NCBI RefSeq assembly: GCF_036409155.1
Contig: NZ_JAZGLW010000001.1
Location: forward strand, 2,046,001 to 2,110,000
Direction of reading: 5' to 3'
DNA from: Mycobacterium sp. 050128
GTDB taxonomy: Bacteria > Actinomycetota > Actinomycetes > Mycobacteriales > Mycobacteriaceae
DNA: 64,000 nucleotides
Of the stretch, positions 33,441 to 42,012 are shown piece by piece. Position numbers and translations under genes: made by a program. Every line of letters begins with the position of its first letter. The stretch's first letter is position 1. The notes under the pieces were generated by a model. The model was given only the letters and a program-made list of their open reading frames with translations. It did no database searches and was not told the origin of the DNA.

Positions 33441-33461
33441 TAATGAAAACCGTTTCCATTA
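33441..33461. promoter_or_regulatory. Zur-like operator
   Basis: TAATGAAAAC-C-GTTTCCATTA is an inverted repeat (9 of 10 positions) centred on 33451 in an AT-rich island between the divergent metal ABC operon and the LacI gene. It resembles mycobacterial Zur (FurB) boxes. M. smegmatis has a Zur-controlled znuACB operon near kstR, supporting the reading. No reporter evidence exists here. Confidence 0.65.
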
Positions 33462-33521
33462 GAAAATAGCAGATCGCGGCGGCTTAGGCGCGGGCGAGGA
33501 CGCGCTGTAGCGTCGGCGATC

Positions 33522-34601
33522 GTGAGTCCCACACCGCGCCGGCGTGCGACTCTGGCGTCGTTGGCGGCCGAACTCAAAGTCTCCCGCACTACCATCTCGA
33601 ACGCCTTCAACCGGCCGGATCAGCTCTCACCCGACCTCCGCGAGCGGGTGCTCGCCACGGCGAAGCGGCTGGGCTACGCCGGACCCGACCCGGTGGCCCG
33701 GTCGTTGCGCACCCGCAAGGCCGGGGCGGTCGGATTGTTGATGGCCGAGCCGCTGACGTATTTCTTCAGCGACCCGGCGGCGCGTGATTTCGTCACGGGA
33801 GTGGCGCAGTCGTGCGAAGAGCAGGGGCAGGGCCTACTGCTGGTGGCAGTCGGGCCCAGCCGCAGCCGCCAGGACGGCGAGGCCGCGGTGCTGGCCGCCG
33901 GGGTGGACGGCTTCGTGGTGTATTCGGTCCGCGACGACGACCCCTACCTGCAGGTGGTGCTGCAGCGGCGGGTGCCGGTGGTGGTGGTCGACCAGCCCAA
34001 GGACCTGGCCGGGGTGTCGCGAGTGGGCATCGACGACAGGGCGGCGATGCGCGAGCTCGCCGACTACGTGCTGGGCTTGGGGCATCGCGAGATCGGGCTG
34101 CTGACAATGCGATTGGGCCAGGAGTGCCGCCAAGACGTGGCCGACGCGGATCGGCTGCGCTCGTTGACTTTCGACGTTCAGCGCGAACGCATCACCGGCG
34201 TGTGGGACGCCATGCAGGCCGCCGGCGTGGACCCGGATTCGCTGACCGTGGTCGAGAGTTACGAACACCTGCCGGAATCGGGTGGCGAGGCGGCCAGGGT
34301 GGCGCTGGAGGCCAATCCGCGGATCACCGCATTGATGTGCACCGCAGACATCTTGGCGCTGTCGGCGATGGATTACCTTCGCGCACATGGCATTTACGTG
34401 CCCGGGCAGATCAGCGTCACCGGATTCGACGGTGTGCCCGAGGCGATCAGCCGCGGCCTGACGACGGTGTCGCAGCCGAGCCTGCGTAAGGGTCATCGGG
34501 CCGGGGAACTGCTACTCAGCCCACCGCGGTCCGGCCTGCCGGTCGTCGAGCTGCTGGAGACCGAGCTGATCCGCGGCCGGACCTCCGGTCCGCCGGTTTA
34601 G
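33522..34601 (+). CDS. LacI-family transcriptional regulator (Rv3575c-like)
   Basis: The 359-residue protein has an N-terminal LacI helix-turn-helix (TLASLAAELKVSRTTISNAFNRP) and a periplasmic-binding-protein-like ligand domain (KAGAVGLLMAE to SVTGFDGVPEAIS). The place next to kstR matches Rv3575c. The ligand is unknown. The GTG start is used; the Zur-like box lies 60 bases upstream and may affect it. The end overlaps kstR by 4 bases tail to tail. Confidence 0.92.
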   Translation: MSPTPRRRATLASLAAELKVSRTTISNAFNRPDQLSPDLRERVLATAKRLGYAGPDPVARSLRTRKAGAVGLLMAEPLTYFFSDPAARDFVTGVAQSCEEQGQGLLLVAVGPSRSRQDGEAAVLAAGVDGFVVYSVRDDDPYLQVVLQRRVPVVVVDQPKDLAGVSRVGIDDRAAMRELADYVLGLGHREIGLLTMRLGQECRQDVADADRLRSLTFDVQRERITGVWDAMQAAGVDPDSLTVVESYEHLPESGGEAARVALEANPRITALMCTADILALSAMDYLRAHGIYVPGQISVTGFDGVPEAISRGLTTVSQPSLRKGHRAGELLLSPPRSGLPVVELLETELIRGRTSGPPV

Positions 34602-35263
34602 CCGGACGACTCCGAGTCGCCGATCAGCAGCCGCACTGCCAGGTCGAGCCGCTTGCTGACATCGGTTGCCGAGGCGCGCCGGGTAAGCCAGGCCAGCAGG
34701 TTCGACAACCACACGTCGGAGATCACCCGGGCGATGTGGTACTGATCCTCGGTCGGTTCGCCGTCACTCATCGCGCGGGCGAACATGCTGTCGATCAGCT
34801 TTTCCACCTGATCGACCTCGCTCGCCGCCGACGCGTCGGCGAAGACGTAGGCACGTGTCATGGCCTCGGTGAGCAGCGGGTTGCGCTGCATCGCGCGGTT
34901 GAGCTTGCCGACCATGAAATTCAGCCGTTGAAACGGCGTGCCGCCCGCCATCGCGGAGCGGTCGGTTTTCGCGTCGATGCGACCGAACTCACGGCCCAGG
35001 GCCGACACCAGCAGGTGCACTTTCGAGGGGAAGTAGCGGTACAGCGTCCCGACCGCCACGTCCGCGCGATCCGCCACCGCGCGCATCTGAACTGCCTCGT
35101 AGCCGCCCTTGGACGCAATGGCCATGGTGGCGTCCAAGATGCGTTTGCGACGCTCGCGTTGTGCCTCCGAGCCCAGCTCGGATTCGGCAAGTACTGCCAC
35201 GTTCATGACCTCGCGTGGCTGCGAGTCAGGGACGTGGCCAGAGTTAGCGTTCGCTGACGACAT
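34598..35263 (-). CDS. kstR: cholesterol catabolism repressor KstR
   Basis: TetR-family repressor of the cholesterol regulon, released by 3-oxo-cholest-4-enoyl-CoA-type ligands. The TetR helix-turn-helix (GGYEAVQMRAVADRADVAVGTLYRYFPSK) and ligand domain are nearly identical to M. tuberculosis KstR. ATG at 35263 gives 221 residues with a GAGGAG site upstream; ATG at 35206 gives the M. tuberculosis-like start (MNVAVLAESE). A KstR operator lies ~140 bases upstream, consistent with autoregulation. Confidence 0.96.
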   Translation of the reverse strand: MSSANANSGHVPDSQPREVMNVAVLAESELGSEAQRERRKRILDATMAIASKGGYEAVQMRAVADRADVAVGTLYRYFPSKVHLLVSALGREFGRIDAKTDRSAMAGGTPFQRLNFMVGKLNRAMQRNPLLTEAMTRAYVFADASAASEVDQVEKLIDSMFARAMSDGEPTEDQYHIARVISDVWLSNLLAWLTRRASATDVSKRLDLAVRLLIGDSESSG

Positions 35264-35368
35264 CTGACGGGTTGCTCCTCTTTCGGGTGGTTCGTTCGCA
35301 AACGATAACCAAGTCGTGTGTGAATTTCCCACCTCCGTCCCGCCGGGGCAGCGAGCTGTCCTGCTGTA

Positions 35369-35422
35369 ATGGCGTTCGCCTTGACGGTCGATCGCTGGCA
35401 CTATTAGAACACGTTCTAGTGG
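35369..35422. repeat. KstR operator region, copy 1
   Basis: A 54-base segment is repeated at 36689-36742 with two mismatches; the last 42 bases are identical. It contains the KstR palindrome TAGAACACGTTCTA at 35405-35418 (TnnAACnnGTTnnA). It lies upstream of kstR and downstream of the secreted hydrolase gene. Confidence 0.95.
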
Positions 35423-35541
35423 AGAAGAACGAGAACGCACGCGACGCATGAAGGGGTTCGCGCAAGCGCGTGATGCGTCTGGCCAATTGAGTGCCGCAGT
35501 CTCTTCCGGCGCTGCCCTCCCCACGGCGCCGTCGAGGCTCC

Positions 35542-36528
35542 TCACGGCAGGGTGGTGATGGTGCCGGAGGTCAGTAGGTCGGCGTAGTAGCTGCCACCCG
35601 GGTAGAAATCGGGCGTGATTGTTCCCGCGAACATGTCGGTGATCCAGCCTCGCGTCAGACCCCATACCGCCGCCACATTCGCGGGCTTCGGACGACCGCA
35701 CACCAGGTTTTCGTAACCCGGCGACGACATGCCGAGCGCGTCACCGTGGGCGCCGGTGGTCAGCTTCACTCCGAGAAATGCTCGATCCGGCAGATACCGT
35801 TCGAGTGCCCTGGTGCCGCTTCGGAAAGCGTTGCAGAGCAGGTGCGGTGACGCCGTGGCGTAGATCGGCAGGGTGGTGCTGGCCAGCCCGGCCAACGCTT
35901 TGTCGGTATTAGAGCCGATAAATGACTTCACGCCGTCTTCGCTGATGATGCCACGCAGCTGACTGAAGGCGGCCGGGTAGGCGCTATGCAGGCGCTCGGC
36001 GACGTATTCGACGGCCTCCGCCCCGGCCGAATGCCCCACGAACACCAACTTCTCGGGCAACGGCGTGACGGGTCGGCCCAGATCCGACGTCGCCGCCGCG
36101 AGCGACGATGCCAAGGCGCCATTCGGATCATCTTTGTGGGCAAACACATCGGCGATGTTGTCGAGGAAGCCGGTGTTGTCGATCAGGTGCTCCACGGTGC
36201 AACCGAAGGGGTTGACGGTGGGTAGCGTGGTGGCCATCACGAGGTATCCGCTGTTGGCAACCTCGGTGGCAAAGGCAGACCACACGTTCTTGCCCTCGAC
36301 GAAGCCGTGCTGCAACCACACCAATCCGAGCGGCGCCGTGCTCGGGACATACCATGTCGTCGGTACCTGGCGGGTCGAGGTCGCGCACGCAACGTCAGTG
36401 GTGCTGTCGGCCGCGATGGAATCGCCCCGGGCTGGGCGCGGGGCAGCCACAGTTGCGGCGATCGCAGCCGCGCTGAGCACGGCCACGAAATTGCCGCCGG
36501 CGCGTCGCGCTAGCGAACCCAAGGTCAT
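35542..36528 (-). CDS. secreted alpha/beta hydrolase inserted between kstR and fadE34
   Basis: The 328-residue protein has a signal peptide (~1-36, basic LARRAGG then an Ala-rich helix) and an alpha/beta hydrolase domain. An LVWLQHGF oxyanion segment, the nucleophile elbow GHSAG (~residue 165) and a candidate His in TTGAHGDALG are visible. It looks like an exported lipase or esterase. M. tuberculosis has no gene here. Both sides carry near-identical KstR operator segments, so induction by sterols is plausible. The substrate is unknown. Confidence 0.85.
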   Translation of the reverse strand: MTLGSLARRAGGNFVAVLSAAAIAATVAAPRPARGDSIAADSTTDVACATSTRQVPTTWYVPSTAPLGLVWLQHGFVEGKNVWSAFATEVANSGYLVMATTLPTVNPFGCTVEHLIDNTGFLDNIADVFAHKDDPNGALASSLAAATSDLGRPVTPLPEKLVFVGHSAGAEAVEYVAERLHSAYPAAFSQLRGIISEDGVKSFIGSNTDKALAGLASTTLPIYATASPHLLCNAFRSGTRALERYLPDRAFLGVKLTTGAHGDALGMSSPGYENLVCGRPKPANVAAVWGLTRGWITDMFAGTITPDFYPGGSYYADLLTSGTITTLP

Positions 36529-36688
36529 TAAGAAATTGAAACACTTACCCCATCGAGTCGGGCGTGATCAGGCGCGAATGCAGCATCCGTCGCGGTAGAT
36601 GATCGGCCGAGCAATGCTAGAGCGAGCGGAGAAGAGGTCGCGCCGAGGCATTCTTCGTGATGGGGCGGACGGACCGACTGTCGGCGCG

Positions 36689-36742
36689 ATGGCATTCGAC
36701 TTGACGGTCGATCGCTGGCACTATTAGAACACGTTCTAGTGG
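36689..36742. repeat. KstR operator region, copy 2
   Basis: Second copy of the 54-base segment, 1320 bases from the first, with the KstR palindrome TAGAACACGTTCTA at 36725-36738. It lies ~160 bases upstream of the hydrolase start and ~50 bases upstream of the fadE34 start, so it could control both. Confidence 0.95.
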
Positions 36743-36793
36743 GAGTTAGTGCTCCCTGTCGTCACGTTTCATTCGGAACCCGGAGGGCTCTAC

Positions 36794-38944
36794 GTGGTAG
36801 CGACCGTTACCGGCGAACAGCTAGCGGCACGTGAGTTGGTGCGGGATTGGGCCCGCAACGCCACCTCCGGTCCCGGCGGAACCGCGGCGATACGCGAGGT
36901 CGAGCAGGGCAACCCGGACGCCTGGCGTGCGGTGTTCGCCCGGCTGGCCGACCTCGGCCTGTTCGGGGTGGCCATCTCAGAGGACGCCGGCGGGGCCGGC
37001 GGCAGCATCGAAGATCTGTGCGCGATGGTCGAGGAGGCGGCGAAGGCGCTGGTGCCCGGGCCGATCGCCACCACCGCGCTGGCCACACTGGTGGTCACCG
37101 ATCCCGGCGTGTTGGCCGCGCTCGCGTCGGGGGAGCGGTTCGCGGGTGTGGCGCTCGAGGGTGACGTCCAGTTCGACGGCGCGCAGGCGTCGGGCACCGT
37201 CGACTTCGTGCTGGGCGGCGCCGACGGAGGGCTGCTGCTGTTGCCCGCTGGCGAGAGGTGGGTCCTCGTCGACACCGGCAGCGACGGCGTGCGGCTGGAG
37301 CCATTGCGGGCCGCCGATTTTTCCCGGCCGCTGGCACGCGTGGTGCTGACGTCGGCACCGGCGACCCCGATCGACGAATCGCGGCAGCGGGTGCAGGAAC
37401 TGGCCGCTACCGTGCTGGCCGCCGAGGCCGCCGGCATCACTCGCTGGTCGCTCGAGACTGCCGTCGCTTACGCCAAGGTGCGCGAGCAGTTCGGCAAGCC
37501 GATCGGGAGCTTTCAGGCCATCAAGCACCTGTGCGCGGAGATGCTGTGCCGCGCCGAGCAGGCCGAGGTGGCCGCCTCGGACGCAGCACGCGCGGCCGGG
37601 GCCGCCGGCGCCTCCGACGAGAGGCAGTTCTCGATTGCCGCCGCGCTGGCCGCCGGCGTCGCGATCCCCGCGGTCAAGGCGAACGTCAGGGACTGCATTC
37701 AGGTGCTCGGCGGCATCGGCTGCACCTGGGAACACGACGCGCACCTGTACTTGCGCCGCGCGCACGCGATCGGCCGGTATCTCGGCGGGGCCGAGCGCTG
37801 GCTGCGCCGCATCACCGAGCTCACCCAGGACGGGGTGCGCCGACGGCTGAGCATCGACTTGACGGAGGTCGAGGATCAGCGCGCCGAGCTCGCCGCGACC
37901 GTCGCCGAGATCGCGGCGCTGCCCGCCGAGAAGCGGCAGGTGGCCCTGGCCGATGCGGGGCTGCAGGCGCCGCACTGGCCTAAGCCGTACGGTCGCGCCG
38001 CGTCGCCCGCCGAGCAGCTGCTGATCGACCAGGAGCTGGCCGCGGCCGGAGTCGAGCGACCCGATCTGGTGATCGGCTGGTGGGCGGCGCCGACGATCCT
38101 TGAGCACGGCACGCCGGAGCAGATCGAGCGCTTCGTGCCGGCCACCACGCGTGGCGAATTCCTTTGGTGTCAGCTGTTTTCCGAGCCGGGAGCGGGCTCG
38201 GACCTGGCGTCGCTGCGCACCAAAGCAGTGCGCACCGAAGATCCAGCCGGCGGCTGGTTGTTGACCGGGCAGAAGGTGTGGACGTCGGCCGCGCACAAAG
38301 CGGCCTGGGGCGTGTGCCTGGCGCGCACCGATCCCGACGCCCCGAAGCACAAGGGCATCACCTACTTCCTCATCGACATGAAATCGCCCGGCATCGACAT
38401 CCGACCGCTGCGCGAGATCACCGGCGACTCGCTGTTCAACGAGGTGTTCCTGGACAACGTCTTCGTGCCCGACGAGATGGTCGTCGGCACGGTGAACGAC
38501 GGCTGGCGGCTGGCCCGCACCACGCTGGCCAACGAGCGGGTCGCGATGGCCAGCGGGACGGCGCTGGGCAACCCGATGGAAGAGCTGCTCAAGCTGCTGG
38601 CGCAGCGGGACCTCGACGTCGCCGAGCAGGACCGGCTGGGGCGGCTGATCATCTTGGCCCAAACGGGCGCGCTGCTGGATCAGCGCATCGCCCAGCTGGC
38701 GGTGGGGGGCCAGGACCCCGGCGCGCAATCCAGCGTGCGCAAGCTGATCGGCGTGCGCTACCGGCAGGCGCTGGCCGAATTCACGATGGACGTCGCCGAG
38801 GGCGGCGGCCTGGTTGACCGCCGCGAGGAGAACGACCGAGCGGTGTTCGACTTCCTCAACACGCGCTGCCTGACGATCGCGGGCGGCACGGAGCAGATCC
38901 TGCTGACCGTTGCGGCGGAGCGGCTGCTGGGCCTGCCGCGTTAG
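36794..38944 (+). CDS. fadE34: acyl-CoA dehydrogenase FadE34 (two-domain)
   Basis: The ~716-residue protein with two acyl-CoA dehydrogenase halves matches FadE34 (Rv3573c), which dehydrogenates the C24 steroid side-chain CoA ester in cholesterol/cholate breakdown. The C-terminal half has the flavin-binding CQLFSEPGAGSDLASLRTKAV and WLLTGQKVWTS segments; the N-terminal half is more divergent. I chose GTG at 36794 because GGAGGG sits 6-7 bases upstream; the frame is open to 36749. A KstR operator lies ~55 bases upstream. Confidence 0.94.
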   Translation: MVATVTGEQLAARELVRDWARNATSGPGGTAAIREVEQGNPDAWRAVFARLADLGLFGVAISEDAGGAGGSIEDLCAMVEEAAKALVPGPIATTALATLVVTDPGVLAALASGERFAGVALEGDVQFDGAQASGTVDFVLGGADGGLLLLPAGERWVLVDTGSDGVRLEPLRAADFSRPLARVVLTSAPATPIDESRQRVQELAATVLAAEAAGITRWSLETAVAYAKVREQFGKPIGSFQAIKHLCAEMLCRAEQAEVAASDAARAAGAAGASDERQFSIAAALAAGVAIPAVKANVRDCIQVLGGIGCTWEHDAHLYLRRAHAIGRYLGGAERWLRRITELTQDGVRRRLSIDLTEVEDQRAELAATVAEIAALPAEKRQVALADAGLQAPHWPKPYGRAASPAEQLLIDQELAAAGVERPDLVIGWWAAPTILEHGTPEQIERFVPATTRGEFLWCQLFSEPGAGSDLASLRTKAVRTEDPAGGWLLTGQKVWTSAAHKAAWGVCLARTDPDAPKHKGITYFLIDMKSPGIDIRPLREITGDSLFNEVFLDNVFVPDEMVVGTVNDGWRLARTTLANERVAMASGTALGNPMEELLKLLAQRDLDVAEQDRLGRLIILAQTGALLDQRIAQLAVGGQDPGAQSSVRKLIGVRYRQALAEFTMDVAEGGGLVDRREENDRAVFDFLNTRCLTIAGGTEQILLTVAAERLLGLPR

Positions 38945-39039
38945 GTGGCTTGTCGGGTCGCCGAGTGCCGCAATAGCATCAGGACTTCGGGTCTTGTCGC
39001 GCAGTAACACGTGCGTCTACTTGATGACGGAGGCTCCTA

Positions 39040-39363
39040 ATGTCGCCGTTTGGCGAGAACCTCGATGTCGTCCCCGGTTTGGTCTTTCACGCCGCGACCG
39101 AGGGACGCGGGCAGCACGAGGAGTTGGCGGTCACCTACGCATCGACTCAATCGCAGGGGTGGGACGCCGAGGGTGGATGGGTCGGCAGTTCAGCCGTGGC
39201 CCTTTCGGGATTGCTCGATCGATGGCAGTCCGACGCGACGCAGCACCACGCGATGCTTAACCATCATCACGAGGGCCTCGATGCCGCGGCCTCCGGATTT
39301 GTCGACATGGAGCGGGACAACGCTCAGCAGCTGAGTCGCGTGTATGGCGCTGACCCTCGCTGA
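39040..39363 (+). CDS. small WXG100-like protein
   Basis: The 107-residue acidic, helical protein has a Trp-x-Gly turn in GGWVGSSAVALSGLLDRWQ flanked by predicted helices, the layout of WXG100/ESX-type small proteins. It overlaps the start of the DUF1023 hydrolase gene by 20 bases in another frame, so the two are co-translated. It may be a secretion partner or chaperone for that hydrolase. No ESX secretion machinery lies in the window. Confidence 0.7.
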   Translation: MSPFGENLDVVPGLVFHAATEGRGQHEELAVTYASTQSQGWDAEGGWVGSSAVALSGLLDRWQSDATQHHAMLNHHHEGLDAAASGFVDMERDNAQQLSRVYGADPR

Positions 39364-41134
39364 TATCGAAATCTGGGATGTCGCAGCGATCGATCAGGTG
39401 TTTGCCGCGGCGATGTCTCGGGCCGAGGGCGCGCAGAACACCGGAAACACCGTTGGTGACTTGCTGTCCTTCATCCCGTGGGACGGTCGGGCCGCCGATG
39501 CGGCGCGGGATTCGGCCCATCTCATCAAAGTCACGCTGAACGACCACGGAGATCAGTGCCGGCGCGTCGCGGAGGCGGCGAAGAAAGCCTCGGCCGAGGT
39601 CGCCGACCTGAAATACCGACTGTCGAAGATCAAAGGCGATGCCGCGGAGGCGTTCCTGCGCATCGACGACCAGACCGGCGCGGTCAGCCCGAAGACCGCC
39701 GTATTGACCGCCAGCCAGCTTCAGCAGCAAAAGGCCGTCATGCAGGATCTCGTGGCTCGCATCAAGCAGCTGCTCGCCGATGCGGACAACGCCGACCGCG
39801 ATCTGGCCACCGCCATCCAGACGGCTGACGGGGCTGCCACCACACCCGCCGATCCGGCCGGCGGCCAGCCGCCCCGGCCGCTGGCGAAGCCTCCACCGGA
39901 TTCGGCGTCGCCCGCGGACCGCAAGAAGTGGTGGGACGGCCTGACCCCGCAGCAGCAGGTGGACTTGCTGAGCCAAGACCCTGCCGCAATCGACAAGGAA
40001 GGGATTCCCGCCGATATCCGGGATGCCGCCAACCGCATTCGCCTGCCGCATGAGCTTGCGGTAGCGAAAACAACCTTGGATACCGCCCGCGGCAACGAGT
40101 CCCGGTATTGGGAGTACGTGAATACTCATCATGGCGATGCACCGCCCGGGATGACCGGTGACCCCGTGGCAGCACTCGCCAACGCGGAGTCCCGGTACAA
40201 CGATCTGATCGGCATCCAGAGTGCGATGTATCCGACGAACCCGGACGGAACGCCACGCAAGATCGATCCGAGCGATCGCCGCAGCCTTGTTACGCTGGAT
40301 CCGGCTTCGAATCCGCGACATGTGTTCGGCGCCATCGGGATCGGGGACGTCGACCGCGCCGCACATGTCGGGGTGACGACCGGTGGTGTCGCCACCAATG
40401 CCGGCAGCCTGCCCGGCATGGTTGATGAGGCGACCAATCTGCGGCACACCACGGCCGAGATCCTCACCCATGCCGGAGACCCGAACCCGGGGTCGGTGGC
40501 CACGATCGCGTGGGTGGGTTACGAGCCGCCGGCCGATTTGTCCGACATGCGAGTCTTGGGCGATGGCTTGGCGCGCGACGCCGCGCCGCGCCTGAACGGC
40601 TTCTTCAATGGGCTGGCCGCGACGACGCAGAACCCGCATCAGGAAATCACGGCCTTCGGGCATTCCTACGGGTCCCTGGTCACCAGCCTCGCCCTGCAAC
40701 AAGGCAGCCCGGTGAAAAACGTCGTCTTCTACGGTTCGCCGGGACTGGAATTGGGTCAGCCCGGCGATCTGCACCTCGCACCCGGGGGCCACGCGTACTA
40801 CGAACAAGCGGACGCCGACCCGATCGTGTGGGTACAGCGCGGGCCGGCCATTTTGGATGCGGTACCCATCATCGGTCCGGAGCTTAATTTGCTCCTCGGC
40901 AGCGGAGACACCGGTGAGCGCTTCGGGGAGACGCCCAACCAAATGCCCGGGATCTCGCAGTTGTCTACATCGGCCGGCGTTGATCCAGTACTCGGAGAGC
41001 AACGCGCCGGCGCCAGCGGACATGCGGAATACCCGCGCGATGACGGGACCGCCAACCACAATTTGAGGATGTCCGGGTACAACTTGGCGGCGGTGTTATC
41101 CGGAATCCAGGGCGCGACGAAGACGGGGAATTAA
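39344..41134 (+). CDS. DUF1023 alpha/beta hydrolase with helical N terminus
   Basis: The 596-residue protein has an N-terminal ~170-residue helical/coiled region reminiscent of ESX substrates (WDVAAIDQVF to DADNADRDLATAI), a Pro-rich linker (~165-200), and a C-terminal DUF1023 hydrolase domain. The nucleophile elbow is GHSYGS (~residue 441). It lies between a WXG-like gene and a lipoprotein gene with almost no spacing. Export by a type VII system is an inference from architecture. The substrate is unknown. Confidence 0.85.
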   Translation: MALTLADIEIWDVAAIDQVFAAAMSRAEGAQNTGNTVGDLLSFIPWDGRAADAARDSAHLIKVTLNDHGDQCRRVAEAAKKASAEVADLKYRLSKIKGDAAEAFLRIDDQTGAVSPKTAVLTASQLQQQKAVMQDLVARIKQLLADADNADRDLATAIQTADGAATTPADPAGGQPPRPLAKPPPDSASPADRKKWWDGLTPQQQVDLLSQDPAAIDKEGIPADIRDAANRIRLPHELAVAKTTLDTARGNESRYWEYVNTHHGDAPPGMTGDPVAALANAESRYNDLIGIQSAMYPTNPDGTPRKIDPSDRRSLVTLDPASNPRHVFGAIGIGDVDRAAHVGVTTGGVATNAGSLPGMVDEATNLRHTTAEILTHAGDPNPGSVATIAWVGYEPPADLSDMRVLGDGLARDAAPRLNGFFNGLAATTQNPHQEITAFGHSYGSLVTSLALQQGSPVKNVVFYGSPGLELGQPGDLHLAPGGHAYYEQADADPIVWVQRGPAILDAVPIIGPELNLLLGSGDTGERFGETPNQMPGISQLSTSAGVDPVLGEQRAGASGHAEYPRDDGTANHNLRMSGYNLAAVLSGIQGATKTGN

Positions 41135-41135
41135 G

Positions 41136-41726
41136 GTGAATCGGCGGTTCTATCCGGCGGTGTTGGCGACCGCCGCCGTGTTGTCTTCTTGTCACTACGA
41201 TCCGTATCCGTCGCCTCGCGCGGGTCAGCCGTCCGCGACGGTGCTGGAATCTCAACTCAACGAACGTGATTCGCTCCAAGAGGCCGCCAACGACCTGATC
41301 GGCGTGGCAACCGCGATGCGCGATGCGGTTCAACGGGTCTACCCAGCAGCCCAGTGGTCGATCGCGCCGGCTTTGCCGGGCGGTCAGTCCGGCTGCGAGC
41401 CGCCGTTTACCTTTTTGTCCGGATCGATCTACCAGCTACCGGAGTGGTTGGCGACGGCTCCGGTATCAGCGGGTGATCGCGATGCGGTGATCGCCGCTGC
41501 CGCCGACGTACTGCGGGCTCACCACGCTGAGCACGTCGTCGTGACCAACGGCCAATCGGTGAGCGCGGAGTTGCCCGCCGAGCACGGCGGAATCCGGTTG
41601 ATCATCAGCCCTCCGGCCGGCTCGAATCCCGCACTGATGAGTGTCAAAGGAGCGACCGGATGTCATCATGCGGCGCCCGGCCCAGGTCCGTGGGACATCC
41701 CGCCGGCACCCACGTCGCCACGGTAG
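41136..41726 (+). CDS. putative lipoprotein
   Basis: The 196-residue protein has a short signal peptide and lipobox-like LSSC (Cys19), then a helical and beta region with two internal cysteines (GQSGCEPPF, GATGCHH) and a Pro-rich end. GTG start lies 1 base after the hydrolase stop, so the three genes form one operon. It could be an immunity or envelope partner of the hydrolase; I do not recognise a characterised homologue. Confidence 0.8.
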   Translation: MNRRFYPAVLATAAVLSSCHYDPYPSPRAGQPSATVLESQLNERDSLQEAANDLIGVATAMRDAVQRVYPAAQWSIAPALPGGQSGCEPPFTFLSGSIYQLPEWLATAPVSAGDRDAVIAAAADVLRAHHAEHVVVTNGQSVSAELPAEHGGIRLIISPPAGSNPALMSVKGATGCHHAAPGPGPWDIPPAPTSPR

Positions 41727-41753
41727 CGAGTTAACTCGTCAGCCGGGATCTAC

Positions 41754-41768
41754 TGGGCCGGCGGCCCA
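41754..41768 (+). terminator. short hairpin after the lipoprotein gene
   Basis: TGGGCC (41754-41759) and GGCCCA (41763-41768) form a 6-bp stem with a 3-base loop, 28 bases past the lipoprotein stop. There is no T tract, so termination is only a suggestion. Confidence 0.3.
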
Positions 41769-41886
41769 AGCCGGCTCGACGAACTAGAGGCCGGCGCCTA
41801 TCGAAACGGTCCCATCCAGACGCGTGACGGCAACGAATCACCGGGCGGACACCGCGAGGCTTCGCCCGAAACGTTGAGAGGAACAC

Positions 41887-42009
41887 GTGCCCGCACGCTC
41901 AACCGGAGACGACGCTGGCGCCGCCGTGCCCGCGTGCAGAGCACCTTCCGGGGTTTCAATGACCGCCGTCTTCGGATCGCTGGTCGACGCTTCGGATCCG
42001 GGGTCGTAG
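41887..42009 (+). CDS. possible 40-residue leader/small ORF before the antiporter gene
   Basis: A GTG at 41887 with GAGAGGA 5 bases upstream opens 40 codons ending in TAG, 3 bases before the antiporter ATG. The product has no recognised domain. Spacing suggests translational coupling, but coding status is unproven. Apart from this, the 286-base gap 41727-42012 shows only the short hairpin after the lipoprotein. Confidence 0.3.
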   Translation: MPARSTGDDAGAAVPACRAPSGVSMTAVFGSLVDASDPGS

Positions 42010-42012
42010 ATC

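Noticed and set aside
35264..35701. Long N-terminal extension of the kstR frame
   Set aside because: It crosses the KstR operator and part of the hydrolase gene; KstR homology and a good ribosome-binding site fit 35263 or 35206.
36977..39010. 677-residue antisense frame opposite fadE34
   Set aside because: High-GC shadow frame with His/Gln/Arg-biased composition; fadE34 is clearly the coding strand.
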